Source: Bacteroidota bacterium (GTDB lineage: Bacteria > Bacteroidota > Bacteroidia > AKYH767-A > CANKSK01). Taken from it: a DNA stretch of 6,967 nucleotides. The notes beneath the pieces are model-generated. The model saw only the letters and a list, made by a program, of their open reading frames with translations, was not told where the DNA came from and ran no database searches. Within the stretch, counting starts at the first letter, position 1; each line of letters opens with the position of its first letter. Location of the stretch: NCBI GenBank assembly GCA_947485425.1, contig CANKSK010000054.1:1-6967 (forward strand), written 5' to 3'. Below, one piece after another: positions 1 to 6,554 of the stretch. Both the position numbers and the translations under genes were made by a program.

Positions 1-53
1 TCAAGGCAATTAAGCATTAGTTGATACGGAACATTGCATTCTATAAAACCCCA

Positions 54-3000
54 TCATCGAATAAGCGATACGCGTCCGATGAAATGATGGAATTTACCCA
101 AATCATCCTTTAAATCGATTTTATAAATATATACGCCCATTTCAGCTTCTACTTTACCCGCGTTGAGCGTGCCATCCCAAGGGTGCATGTCATCATCGGC
201 CTTGTAAATTTCATTACCCCATCGGTTGAAAATCAATAATGAATAGGTATGATAGCCTATTCCGCTTCCATGAAAAGTATCGTTGATGCCATCATGATCA
301 GGGGTAAAGGCATCGGGTACATAGAAAGTAAATTCAGGTTGAACATACACCGAACAATCTGTCGTATCCTTGCATCCATATTGATTGACAACGAGCAATT
401 CAATGTTATAAAAACCGGTATCGGCATAGGCATGTGTAAGGCTGCAAGAATCTGAAGTGCTATGATCACCAAAGTTCCACAAGCATTTCACTGAAGAGGG
501 AGACCTATTTTCAAAATGAATTTCGGGATCAAAAATACTTGTTGTTGCAGGCTCTACGTGACATATGGCTTGAGGCAAAGGGTACACATGAATCATTCGT
601 GACTTTGTCAATTGAGAACTGCATCCCTGTTTAGAAGTGACGTTGAGAGTCACATCATAATTTCCTGCATGTACAAAAAGGTGCTGAGTCTGACATTGAT
701 TTGAATAGCTGCTATCGCCAAAACTCCAAAGGCAAAGACCGGCATCTGTGGAATGATCCGTAAAATAAATTGACAAGGGTGCACATCCCCTCACCTCATC
801 GGAAGAAAAATTGACGATAGGCATGGGATATACCAAAACGGAATCGATATAGGATTTTCCAACGCATCCCATTTGAGAAACGGTTAAAGAAACGCTTTGA
901 TAACCTGTATCTGTAAAAACAATACCGGAAGGATTTTGCAAAACAGAATGCAGGATATTGGCCGTGGAGTCGAAGTCCCAAGAGAAGGCAGGCTGATAGG
1001 GCCAATTGCCTACGGCAGAGAAATCAAAATGATTTGAAGATAAACATTGTCCCAACAAGGGTTTTATAGCGGCCTGTGGATTGGGAAAAACGGTTACCAA
1101 AACCGTATCCTTTGCAGAACAATTGTTTGCAGAAACCGTGAGCACAAAAGCTTGTGTGAATGAAGAATCCTTTACATGATGTATAGATACGATGGGATTT
1201 GCCAGGGTATCGTTTTGTAATCCAGAAGAGGGCCACCAATGATAGCTATAATTGGGATTTGCGGCTTGACCCAGGATAGCCGATGCATCAGAACATAAAA
1301 CCATATTTGCACCAGCATCAACCAAGGGAATGGGATGAATAAAAACAGGGACAGAATCTATAGGCGAAAAACAATTGCGTTCTTCTACCAACAGATGCAG
1401 TACATGCAAACCTGCCTGCAACCAACTGACAAGAAAGGGACCTTTACCCGCACCAGAAATTAAATTTCCTGAAGCCCAGTTCCAGCTGTACTTTGCGCTA
1501 TCAGAAGCATTTCCAGTATATTGAATAAGCGCTTTTTCACCGGCACAAAGGGTGTCGGGAGTGGCAGTAAAGTGGGCATTCAAAGCATAAAAAACGTCTA
1601 TAGAAACGGTATCCTTTGCACTGCATGCATATTGGGTGGTGGTGAGAATATAATCTCTTTTTATAATCGCTGAAGAGGTATTTTGTAAAGTAAAGAGGGG
1701 ATTGGAAATGGTATCATTGTTTAAACCTGTAGAAGGAAACCATTGATATCTGCATCCAACCACAGAGGCACTTCCTAGATTTAAACTGGCAGAAGAACAC
1801 ATAAACGAATCTCTACCGGCAATAGATTTGGGAATGGGATTCACGGTGATGGAAATCGTATCTTGATTGACGCATACGCCTTGGCGGCTTAACAGATAAA
1901 AAGTTTGCACATAAGGAGAGCTTCCTACATTGGTCATCATTACATTCGGATTGCTCATCAGGGAATCACTAAGGAATATTCCTGGCGACCATTGGTATGC
2001 CAATCCCGGAAGCGGCGCAGCACCAATGCTTGCTGAAGATCCCGAGCATAGTTGTATATCCTTGCCTGCCTGGGCAGTGGGTATGTTGTTCACGGTAATT
2101 TTGACTTGATCAGCAGAGGAACAGCCCTGATAAAAAGCCTGCAGGGTATAGGTTTTTACCATCGGCAGATTGGTATCATTGTTCAGCGATATCTGTGGAT
2201 TTGAAAGGGTAGAATCACTCAATCCAAGGGCCGGAGACCAGAGGTACGTATATCCTGCATGGGGCATTGCGCCAATGGATGCGATGCCTCCTGAACAAAT
2301 AGTGGTATCAGAACCTGCATGAACCAAGGGTATTGGATAGATTCCTACCTGAATGGTATCAGCATAAGAACAACCCAAAGCGGTGGCGGTAAGGATATAG
2401 TTTTTAATTTTCACCACACGATCTGCATTGGTATACGAAAAAACAGGATTCGCCAAATGAATATTATTCAAGCTATCGGCAGGAGACCACGTATAGGTAT
2501 ATCCCGAAATAGGACTTGCGCCGAGTTGCACTGTGCTGTGCGAACAAATCGTGACATCAGAACCTGCATTGGTTTTGGGAAGTGGTCTGACCACCACATA
2601 TACAGAATCGGTTCCTGTGCAATTGTTCAAAGATTTTGTCAAGGTATACATTTGAAAAGTGGTGGTATTGCCATTGTTCAGGATACTCACCGTAGGATTT
2701 GAAACCGAGGCACTGCTTAAGCCTGTTGCAGGAGACCAAGAATAGGTATAGCTGGGATCCGCGGCGGCTCCCAAAGAAGCACTTCCACCGGAACAAATGG
2801 TAACATCATTTCCTGCATTGGCTTGAATGGCAGGTTTGACAGTAATTTTAACGGTATCAAAAGCACTGCAATTATACTGTGTCGTTTTAACACTGTATAG
2901 ATAATCGATTGCATTGGCGGTAAAATTTTGAAATGTAAAAATGGGCTTTGCGGTGTTGGGAACATTGAGGCCATTGGAAGGAGACCAAAGGTAGTTGTAT

Positions 3001-4940
3001 CCAGCAACGGGAATATCGCCAAGAACGAGGCTACTTCCCGAGCAGATGGTGGCATCAGCACCTGCATGGGCAACGGGGTATGGATTTACGCTGATGTTGA
3101 TGGTATCCTTTCGTGAGCAAATGCCAAGACTTGTGGTAAGCACATATTGCAACTGAATGGGGATGGGATTCAGATTGTTGTAGGTACATTGTGGGTTTGC
3201 CGCATGTATATCATCCAAGCCTGCAGCAGGAGACCAATTGTAAAGATAGGATGCAATGGATGGAGCTCCTAAGGTGACGGTATCAGCGGAACAAAAAGAG
3301 ACATCGGCACCTGCATTTGAAACGGGAGAAGGCAAAACGCTTAGGGTGACAAATGCGGTATCTGTGCAACCTGCCTGCGTACCGATCACTTGATACATCT
3401 GGGTTTGCGTGGGACTTGCCAAGGTTTGAGCCGCAGACATGTTGTGTAAGCCATTCGAAGGAAGCCATTGATAAGAAGAGGCGCCAGAGGCGGATAGAAG
3501 CACAGAATCTCCGGCACAAAAAGGGGCAGGATTGGAAGGGTTGATCTGCACCACAGGATAGGGATTTACAGTAACGGTAACCACAGCGGTATCAGAACAA
3601 CCCAAGGAGGTACCCACTACAGAATAGGTTTGGCTGAGTGCAGGAGCAGCGGTGACGGTATTTCCTGTTGCGGTATTTAAGCCGATGGCAGGAGACCACA
3701 CATAGGTGTTTGCACCATTTGCGGTAAGTTTCACAGAACCACCTACACAAAATGGCAAAGGCGCCTGCGGATTGATGGAAACCACAGGCACCGGGTTGGT
3801 AACAATGGTAGCACTTTTGATGCTTTTGCAACCATTGGATTCTGTGACGGTGACGCTATATATTCCCGGAGACAAATTGCCAATAGATGCGGTAGTTTGT
3901 ATGGGGTTGGTATTCCATTGGTAGGTAAATCCCCCAGAGCCACCCACCGCAAGAACGCTAGCGGAGCCATTGGATTGGGTGCAGGAAGATGGTGTTGTGG
4001 CCGTATTCAGGGTGGCGGTATTGACGGTAAAAGGTATGCTTCCGGAAGCAGCGACATTTCCGCATAAATCAGTAACGGAGCCACAAGAATTCGGCTTCAG
4101 GTTTAGGCTATAGTTTCCACCGGTGGTGATGGCAGGGGTAAATTGAACGGTAAAGGTATTTTCTTCGTTCCCGCCAAGAGAGCAATTGGCGCCACTTATG
4201 GAGGTAATGGTATAAGGACCTCCGGGACCTGAAATGCTTAAATCACAAGGAGCGATGGTATTGCACAAAATATTTTCGGTAAAATCAAAAACCAATGCAT
4301 TGGTACCGCAGGATACCGTATTTTTTATTTGTTTTATTTTTGGCGGGACATTATCAAAAATGACTGCTGTAGAACCGCTAAAATCAATGGTATATCCAGG
4401 AGCCCCATTGGACCAGTTAGAGACCATGATCATATAGGTTTCGCCAGCAAGAACAGGGATGTCAGCATTCCATTTGTTGGTATAATTGGGGCCATTGGAA
4501 TTGCTGGTTCCACCATGAGCGGTGCTTGCTCCGGTGGGGCCGGTATTTCCTGATGCATTGCAGCTAACTAGCAGATTGGAATTGCTAGAGATATCAGAGC
4601 AATTGGCATTGGTCATGTTGAAAACGCCCCAATCGTAGTCATCGGAAGCGGTATTGGGGGTAAGCACAAAACTAAATTTACCGGAAGTTTGAACCGTAAA
4701 GGTATACCATACCGAATTGGCTTCGCCACCCAAATACAGGCAATTATTCAAGTTTACTTCATTGGGATAGTTACCCATGCCGTGGTAGGACACCACTGTG
4801 GAGTAGGTATTTTTGCATATCGGTATGGCCGCGCCACAATCCTGAACCGTTGGCACCTGGGCAAAAAGGAAGGAAGGGAATACGATTCCAAGAAATGTAA
4901 TAAAAAAAACAGATAAAGAAATGCTCCTCCTCTTTTGCAT
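54..4940 (-). CDS. Giant T9SS-exported PKD/Ig-like repeat surface protein with gliding-motility-type C-terminal sorting domain
   Basis: This 1628-residue protein is probably secreted across both membranes and displayed or released as an adhesin or fibre; its ligand is unknown. Seen in order: Sec signal peptide 1-27 (KRR n-region, hydrophobic core, likely cut after FLFA); N-terminal beta-sandwich domain 28-192 beginning DCGAAIPIC; Ig-like domain about 193-310; SprB-type repeat 311-383 (GGSGGFTYQWN, LSPGIYSVTVTESNGC); two 77-residue repeats 384-537; seven 83-residue repeats 538-1118; PKD-like unit 1119-1203; one more 83-residue repeat 1204-1286; PKD domains 1287-1535, two with WSFGD/WNFGD; and a sorting domain 1536-1628. 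No catalytic domain or membrane anchor is visible. Known for the family: this C-terminal domain directs export by the type IX system, and SprB, the gliding adhesin, is a relative in design. The ATG at 4938-4940 is chosen because the signal peptide begins there and no better upstream start exists in frame. No frameshift is seen. Gliding adhesin, biofilm or cell-contact roles are inference. Confidence 0.96.
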   Translation of the reverse strand: MQKRRSISLSVFFITFLGIVFPSFLFAQVPTVQDCGAAIPICKNTYSTVVSYHGMGNYPNEVNLNNCLYLGGEANSVWYTFTVQTSGKFSFVLTPNTASDDYDWGVFNMTNANCSDISSNSNLLVSCNASGNTGPTGASTAHGGTSNSNGPNYTNKWNADIPVLAGETYMIMVSNWSNGAPGYTIDFSGSTAVIFDNVPPKIKQIKNTVSCGTNALVFDFTENILCNTIAPCDLSISGPGGPYTITSISGANCSLGGNEENTFTVQFTPAITTGGNYSLNLKPNSCGSVTDLCGNVAASGSIPFTVNTATLNTATTPSSCTQSNGSASVLAVGGSGGFTYQWNTNPIQTTASIGNLSPGIYSVTVTESNGCKSIKSATIVTNPVPVVSINPQAPLPFCVGGSVKLTANGANTYVWSPAIGLNTATGNTVTAAPALSQTYSVVGTSLGCSDTAVVTVTVNPYPVVQINPSNPAPFCAGDSVLLSASGASSYQWLPSNGLHNMSAAQTLASPTQTQMYQVIGTQAGCTDTAFVTLSVLPSPVSNAGADVSFCSADTVTLGAPSIASYLYNWSPAAGLDDIHAANPQCTYNNLNPIPIQLQYVLTTSLGICSRKDTINISVNPYPVAHAGADATICSGSSLVLGDIPVAGYNYLWSPSNGLNVPNTAKPIFTFQNFTANAIDYLYSVKTTQYNCSAFDTVKITVKPAIQANAGNDVTICSGGSASLGAAADPSYTYSWSPATGLSSASVSNPTVSILNNGNTTTFQMYTLTKSLNNCTGTDSVYVVVRPLPKTNAGSDVTICSHSTVQLGASPISGYTYTWSPADSLNNIHLANPVFSYTNADRVVKIKNYILTATALGCSYADTIQVGIYPIPLVHAGSDTTICSGGIASIGAMPHAGYTYLWSPALGLSDSTLSNPQISLNNDTNLPMVKTYTLQAFYQGCSSADQVKITVNNIPTAQAGKDIQLCSGSSASIGAAPLPGLAYQWSPGIFLSDSLMSNPNVMMTNVGSSPYVQTFYLLSRQGVCVNQDTISITVNPIPKSIAGRDSFMCSSASLNLGSASVVGCRYQWFPSTGLNNDTISNPLFTLQNTSSAIIKRDYILTTTQYACSAKDTVSIDVFYALNAHFTATPDTLCAGEKALIQYTGNASDSAKYSWNWASGNLISGAGKGPFLVSWLQAGLHVLHLLVEERNCFSPIDSVPVFIHPIPLVDAGANMVLCSDASAILGQAANPNYSYHWWPSSGLQNDTLANPIVSIHHVKDSSFTQAFVLTVSANNCSAKDTVLVTVFPNPQAAIKPLLGQCLSSNHFDFSAVGNWPYQPAFSWDFDSTANILHSVLQNPSGIVFTDTGYQSVSLTVSQMGCVGKSYIDSVLVYPMPIVNFSSDEVRGCAPLSIYFTDHSTDAGLCLWSFGDSSYSNQCQTQHLFVHAGNYDVTLNVTSKQGCSSQLTKSRMIHVYPLPQAICHVEPATTSIFDPEIHFENRSPSSVKCLWNFGDHSTSDSCSLTHAYADTGFYNIELLVVNQYGCKDTTDCSVYVQPEFTFYVPDAFTPDHDGINDTFHGSGIGYHTYSLLIFNRWGNEIYKADDDMHPWDGTLNAGKVEAEMGVYIYKIDLKDDLGKFHHFIGRVSLIR
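57..335 (-). other. T9SS type B (gliding motility-associated) C-terminal sorting domain (encoded)
   Basis: Residues 1536-1628 carry the hallmarks of the gliding motility-associated C-terminal domain (TIGR04131/CHU_C family): VPDAFTPDHDGINDTF (1541-1556), LLIFNRWGNEIY (1568-1579), WDG (1588-1590), GVYIYKI (1602-1608) and a final GRVSLIR. Proteins ending this way are exported by the type IX system. For SprB, which has this type, export also needs a PorP/SprF-like partner protein. No such partner is encoded within the window. The domain sits at the very C-terminus, as required, and looks intact. Confidence 0.95.
336..1082 (-). repeat. Three consecutive PKD domains (encoded)
   Basis: Residues 1287-1372, 1373-1454 and 1455-1535 are PKD domains. 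The first has FSWDFDS (1319-1325) and DTGYQSVSLTV; the second has LWSFGDSS (1404-1411) and HAGNYDVTLNV; the third has LWNFGDHS (1487-1494) and DTGFYNIELLV. Such domains are rigid beta-sandwich spacers or carbohydrate- and protein-contact modules on cell surfaces. The last two share an extra cysteine pair bracketing the FGD motif (1403/1416 and 1486/1499), which is absent from the first. Confidence 0.9.
1083..1331 (-). repeat. Eighth 83-residue repeat, separated from the array by one PKD-like unit
   Basis: Residues 1204-1286 match the seven-unit array in length and pattern: DAGANMVLCS at the start, a Y-x-W core (SYHWWPSSGL, W1235), ANP in the middle and CSAKDTV near the end. The Cys-Cys distance (1216 to 1274) is again 58. 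It is split from the array by the 85-residue unit at 1119-1203 (bases 1332-1586). That unit has LCAGE, WNWASG where PKD domains carry W-x-FGD, and a closing DSV, so it is a degenerate PKD-like domain rather than a copy of the 83-residue unit. Confidence 0.9.
1587..3329 (-). repeat. Seven tandem 83-residue Ig/PKD-like repeats (7 x 249 bp), exact register
   Basis: Units are residues 538-620, 621-703, 704-786, 787-869, 870-952, 953-1035 and 1036-1118, each exactly 83 residues. The shared pattern is AG-x-D-x-x-x-C-S near residue 6-14, an aromatic then W-S/F-P with a following L, a mid-unit NP (KP in the second), and C-x3-D near the end. Conserved cysteines are 58 apart in every unit (550/608, 633/691, 716/774, 799/857, 882/940, 965/1023, 1048/1106). 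The tryptophan falls at 569, 652, 735, 818, 901, 984 and 1067. The period shows in the DNA: the block encoding the AG motif recurs as cctgcat at 2314, 2563, 2812 and 3061. Units two and three share 28 of 83 residues by hand count, so this is old, diverged repetition with no insertions or deletions. Confidence 0.93.
3330..3791 (-). repeat. Two tandem 77-residue Ig/PKD-like repeats (2 x 231 bp)
   Basis: Residues 384-460 and 461-537 are consecutive repeats of identical length. Both have an F-C near the start (C398, C475), a Y-x-W-x-P-x-x-GL centre (YVWSPAIGL, YQWLPSNGL) and a GC-x-DTA close (C448, C525). The Cys-Cys distance is 50 in both. They are shorter relatives of the 83-residue repeats that follow and lack the AG-x-D motif. 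The cysteines probably form one disulfide per domain, as in related Ig-like folds; that is inference. Confidence 0.85.
3792..4010 (-). other. SprB-type repeat (encoded), single copy
   Basis: Residues 311-383 carry the marks of the SprB repeat family: a cysteine near the start (C320), GGSGGFTYQWN at 333-343, a short variable piece, then NLSPGIYSVTVTESNGC at 355-371. SprB is the large mobile adhesin of gliding Flavobacterium, which has many copies; here I find only one. The preceding segment, residues about 193-310, is an Ig-like unit with DNVPPKIKQI at its start and a CGTNALVFDFTENILC core, and matches the SprB pattern poorly. Confidence 0.7.
4365..4859 (-). other. N-terminal DCGxAIxIC beta-sandwich domain (encoded)
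   Basis: Residues 28-192 form a domain that I recognise as recurrent at the start of Bacteroidota secreted repeat proteins, though I know no settled name for it. Marks are DCGAAIPIC (34-42), SVWYTFTVQTSG (76-87), DDYDWGVFNMTNANC (100-114) and ETYMIMVSNWS (167-177). Alternating strands and the WYTF and DWGVF segments suggest a jelly-roll or pre-peptidase-C-like beta-sandwich. The middle, about 129-155, is rich in G, N, S and T and is probably a loop. A binding role, perhaps for sugars or calcium, is only a guess from the fold type. Confidence 0.6.
4860..4940 (-). other. Sec signal peptide of the giant surface protein
   Basis: Residues 1-27 show the three classic parts: a basic start (K3 R4 R5), a hydrophobic stretch from about residue 9 to 24 rich in V, F, I and L, and a likely signal peptidase I site after Ala27 (FLFA before QVP). 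There is no lipobox cysteine at the cleavage point, so it is not a lipoprotein. T9SS substrates first cross the inner membrane by Sec, which fits the sorting domain at the other end. Confidence 0.9.
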
Positions 4941-4942
4941 GA

Positions 4943-4978
4943 TCCTACATTTTTTCAGCGCATAAGTATGCGTAAAAA
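4943..4978 (-). promoter_or_regulatory. Leader of the giant gene: weak AGGA site and perfect CGCATA-AG-TATGCG dyad
   Basis: The start codon is preceded by AGGA (plus strand 4943-4946) only two bases away, too close for an efficient Shine-Dalgarno site; weak sites and A-rich leaders are usual in Bacteroidota. Thirteen bases further upstream lies a perfect dyad with arms 4959-4964 and 4967-4972, flanked by runs of T and A that can extend the pairing with an uneven bulge. It could be an operator or a leader hairpin that occludes the start. The sequence shows the symmetry; the role is inference. Confidence 0.4.
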
Positions 4979-5009
4979 ATTTACCATTGATGATGCAATA
5001 TCCGAAATA

Positions 5010-5037
5010 AAATCAAAACATCCTTTACAGAAAAGGA
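5010..5037 (-). terminator. Possible weak terminator downstream of der
   Basis: Reading the minus strand, TCCTTT, a five-base loop and AAAGGA form a perfect six-pair stem (plus 5021-5037), followed by a T-rich stretch (TGTTTTGATTTTATTT). It begins about 70 bases after the der stop. The stem is short with only two G-C pairs, so it would be inefficient at best. If the promoter candidate just upstream is real, the hairpin would lie inside the giant gene's leader. Confidence 0.25.
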
Positions 5038-5067
5038 AATCAGATTTTAAATAAACAGAAAGAATCT

Positions 5068-5097
5068 GTATTTACCTTTTCTATAAAAATATTCAAA
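5068..5097 (-). promoter_or_regulatory. Candidate Bacteroidota-type promoter for the giant gene
   Basis: On the minus strand a TTTG (plus 5094-5097) is followed after 19 bases by TAAATAC (plus 5068-5074). The Bacteroidota sigma factor prefers TTTG about 19-21 bases before TAnnTTTG; the upstream box is perfect and the downstream box only partial. It lies just after the der stop codon and would give a leader of roughly 120 bases. Matches this short are expected by chance in AT-rich DNA. Confidence 0.22.
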
Positions 5098-5105
5098 CCA
5101 AGCGT

Positions 5106-6425
5106 TTATTCTCTTTCGCCGTCTTTGTCTCTGAAATAAAGGGTAACCGGAACGCCGCTGTAGTTATATTCTTCACGGAGTTTGTTTTCAATAAAGCGTT
5201 TATACGATTCGCTCACATATTTGGGGAGGTTACAGAAGAAGACAAAGGAAGGGAAAGGTGTTGGCAATTGGGTAACATACTTCACCTTCACATATTTCCC
5301 TTTGATGGCCGGAGGGGGATAATTTTCGATGAGCGGAAGGAAAAATTTATTCAGTTTGCTGGTACTTATTTTTCGTTTTTTATTTTCATAGACTTCCACA
5401 GCCGTTTCAATTACTTTAAAAATTCTTTGCTTGTTGATGACTGAAGTAAAAATAATGGGAACATCTTTAAAGGGGGCAATTTTAGCGTAGATGGCTTCCT
5501 CAAAAACTTTCACCGAATTGGTATTTTTCTCTACCAAATCCCATTTGTTAACGATGATGATGACACCTTTTCTATTTTTTTCTGCCAGGTGAAAGATATT
5601 CAAATCCTGACCTTCTAGGCCCATGCTTGCATCGATCATGAGGAGCATGACATCGGCTTCTTCAATGGCGCGGATGCTTCGCATGACGGAGAAGAATTCG
5701 AGATCTTCTTTTACTTTGGCTTTCTTGCGCAATCCGGCGGTATCTACCAAAATAAAATCATGACCAAAGCCCTTGTAACGTGTATTGATGGAATCACGGG
5801 TGGTTCCTGCTAAATCGTTGACAATGCTGCGATCCTTACCCAGCAAGGCGTTGAGCAAAGAGGATTTCCCTGTATTGGGTTGACCCACGATGGCAAATCT
5901 TGGCAAGGCAGAAAGATCTTCTTCTTCAACATCTTCAAGTTCCGTGAGCATGGCATCGAGCAACTCCCCTGTTCCACTGCCGTTGACAGATGACAGACAG
6001 TATACTTCGCCCAATCCAAAACCATAGAATTCACCTGCATCGGCAATTCTTTTGTTGTTATCAACCTTATTGGCAACCAAAAAAACTTTCTTTTTCGATT
6101 TTCTGAGTAAGCCAGCAACTTCAAGATCCAAATCCACGATGCCTGTGGTTACATCCACCATGAAGATAATCAAGTTGGCCTCTTCAACCGCCACACGAAC
6201 CTGCTTGCGGATATCTTCTTCAAAGATATCATCAGAACCAATACTCCATCCACCGGTATCAATCACCGTGAATTCTTTTCCACCCCACTCGCTCTTTCCA
6301 TAGTGCCTGTCGCGTGTAACCCCTGAAGATTCATCCACAATAGCCCTCCTCGACTCCGTCAACCTATTAAACAAAGTAGATTTCCCTACGTTTGGCCTTC
6401 CCACAATTGCAACAATATTTCCCAT
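5106..6425 (-). CDS. der: GTPase Der (EngA), 50S ribosomal subunit assembly
   Basis: Der has two GTPase domains in tandem and a KH-like C-terminal domain; it binds the maturing 50S ribosomal subunit in the cytoplasm. Seen here in 439 residues, the normal length. GTPase 1: GRPNVGKS (9-16), GVTRD (35-39), DTGG (56-59), NKVD (119-122). GTPase 2: GQPNTGKS (181-188), GTTRD (207-211), DTAG (228-231), NKWD (293-296). The KH-like domain spans about 350-439 ([32 protein letters not shown]). All nucleotide-binding motifs are intact. The G5 loops read SSVNG (145-149) and TSVINKQ (327-333), with valine where SA is commonest. The ATG at 6423-6425 is fixed by the P-loop start and by AGGAG nine bases upstream. 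It follows era after 129 bases on the same strand and is probably constitutive. Confidence 0.98.
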   Translation of the reverse strand: MGNIVAIVGRPNVGKSTLFNRLTESRRAIVDESSGVTRDRHYGKSEWGGKEFTVIDTGGWSIGSDDIFEEDIRKQVRVAVEEANLIIFMVDVTTGIVDLDLEVAGLLRKSKKKVFLVANKVDNNKRIADAGEFYGFGLGEVYCLSSVNGSGTGELLDAMLTELEDVEEEDLSALPRFAIVGQPNTGKSSLLNALLGKDRSIVNDLAGTTRDSINTRYKGFGHDFILVDTAGLRKKAKVKEDLEFFSVMRSIRAIEEADVMLLMIDASMGLEGQDLNIFHLAEKNRKGVIIIVNKWDLVEKNTNSVKVFEEAIYAKIAPFKDVPIIFTSVINKQRIFKVIETAVEVYENKKRKISTSKLNKFFLPLIENYPPPAIKGKYVKVKYVTQLPTPFPSFVFFCNLPKYVSESYKRFIENKLREEYNYSGVPVTLYFRDKDGERE

Positions 6426-6434
6426 TTTTATGTA

Positions 6435-6439
6435 CTCCT
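6435..6439 (-). promoter_or_regulatory. Strong Shine-Dalgarno site of der
   Basis: The minus strand reads AGGAG followed by nine bases and the ATG of der. This is a near-consensus site at a workable distance. It stands out because Bacteroidota genes often lack one and the giant gene downstream has only a poorly placed AGGA. It supports the chosen der start and efficient independent translation after era. Confidence 0.75.
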
Positions 6440-6554
6440 AATTATTTTATTTTTAAATTTTACTTCCTACTTATAACTACCCATTAAATCCTACTTCATT
6501 TGCCCTACTCAATCACGCGTCACCTGCATCTTTGTCTCTCTGATGACGTTTCCC

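Noticed and set aside
1..53. Search for a terminator or gene start downstream of the giant gene
   Set aside because: Only a loose GCAAT/ATTGC pairing is visible and frames are too short; nothing can be supported before the window ends.
2319..2702. Plus-strand open frame of 127 codons inside the giant gene
   Set aside because: It lies antisense to conserved 83-residue repeats, has no recognisable domain and only exists because the repeats lack antisense stops in that frame.
2717..3073. Minus-strand open frame of 118 codons in another frame of the giant gene
   Set aside because: It is a shadow frame over the repeat array; its proline- and leucine-rich product matches no family I know.
1083..3329. 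Regular 249-base periodicity considered as CRISPR or non-coding satellite repeat
   Set aside because: The period is a multiple of three, diverged at DNA level, and fully explained by 83-residue protein domains in one open frame.
54..4940. The giant gene as a new defence or toxin-delivery system
   Set aside because: No enzyme, toxin or immunity module is visible; the whole chain is signal peptide, adhesion-type beta domains and sorting domain.
4945..4950. ATG-TAG start-stop pair just upstream of the giant gene's start
   Set aside because: A two-codon frame overlapping the weak AGGA site is expected by chance, and nothing indicates it is translated.
5041..5068. CAGATT/AATCTG inverted repeat in the der-downstream gap
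   Set aside because: Six AT-rich pairs with a 16-base loop are common by chance in such sequence.
5810..6124. Minus-strand 104-codon frame within der
   Set aside because: It overlaps the der GTPase motifs in a different frame; der is complete and conserved through the region.
6518..6548. CGTCA/TGACG inverted repeat after era as a terminator
   Set aside because: The five-pair arms are 21 bases apart and no T-run follows on the minus strand, so a stable terminator is unlikely.
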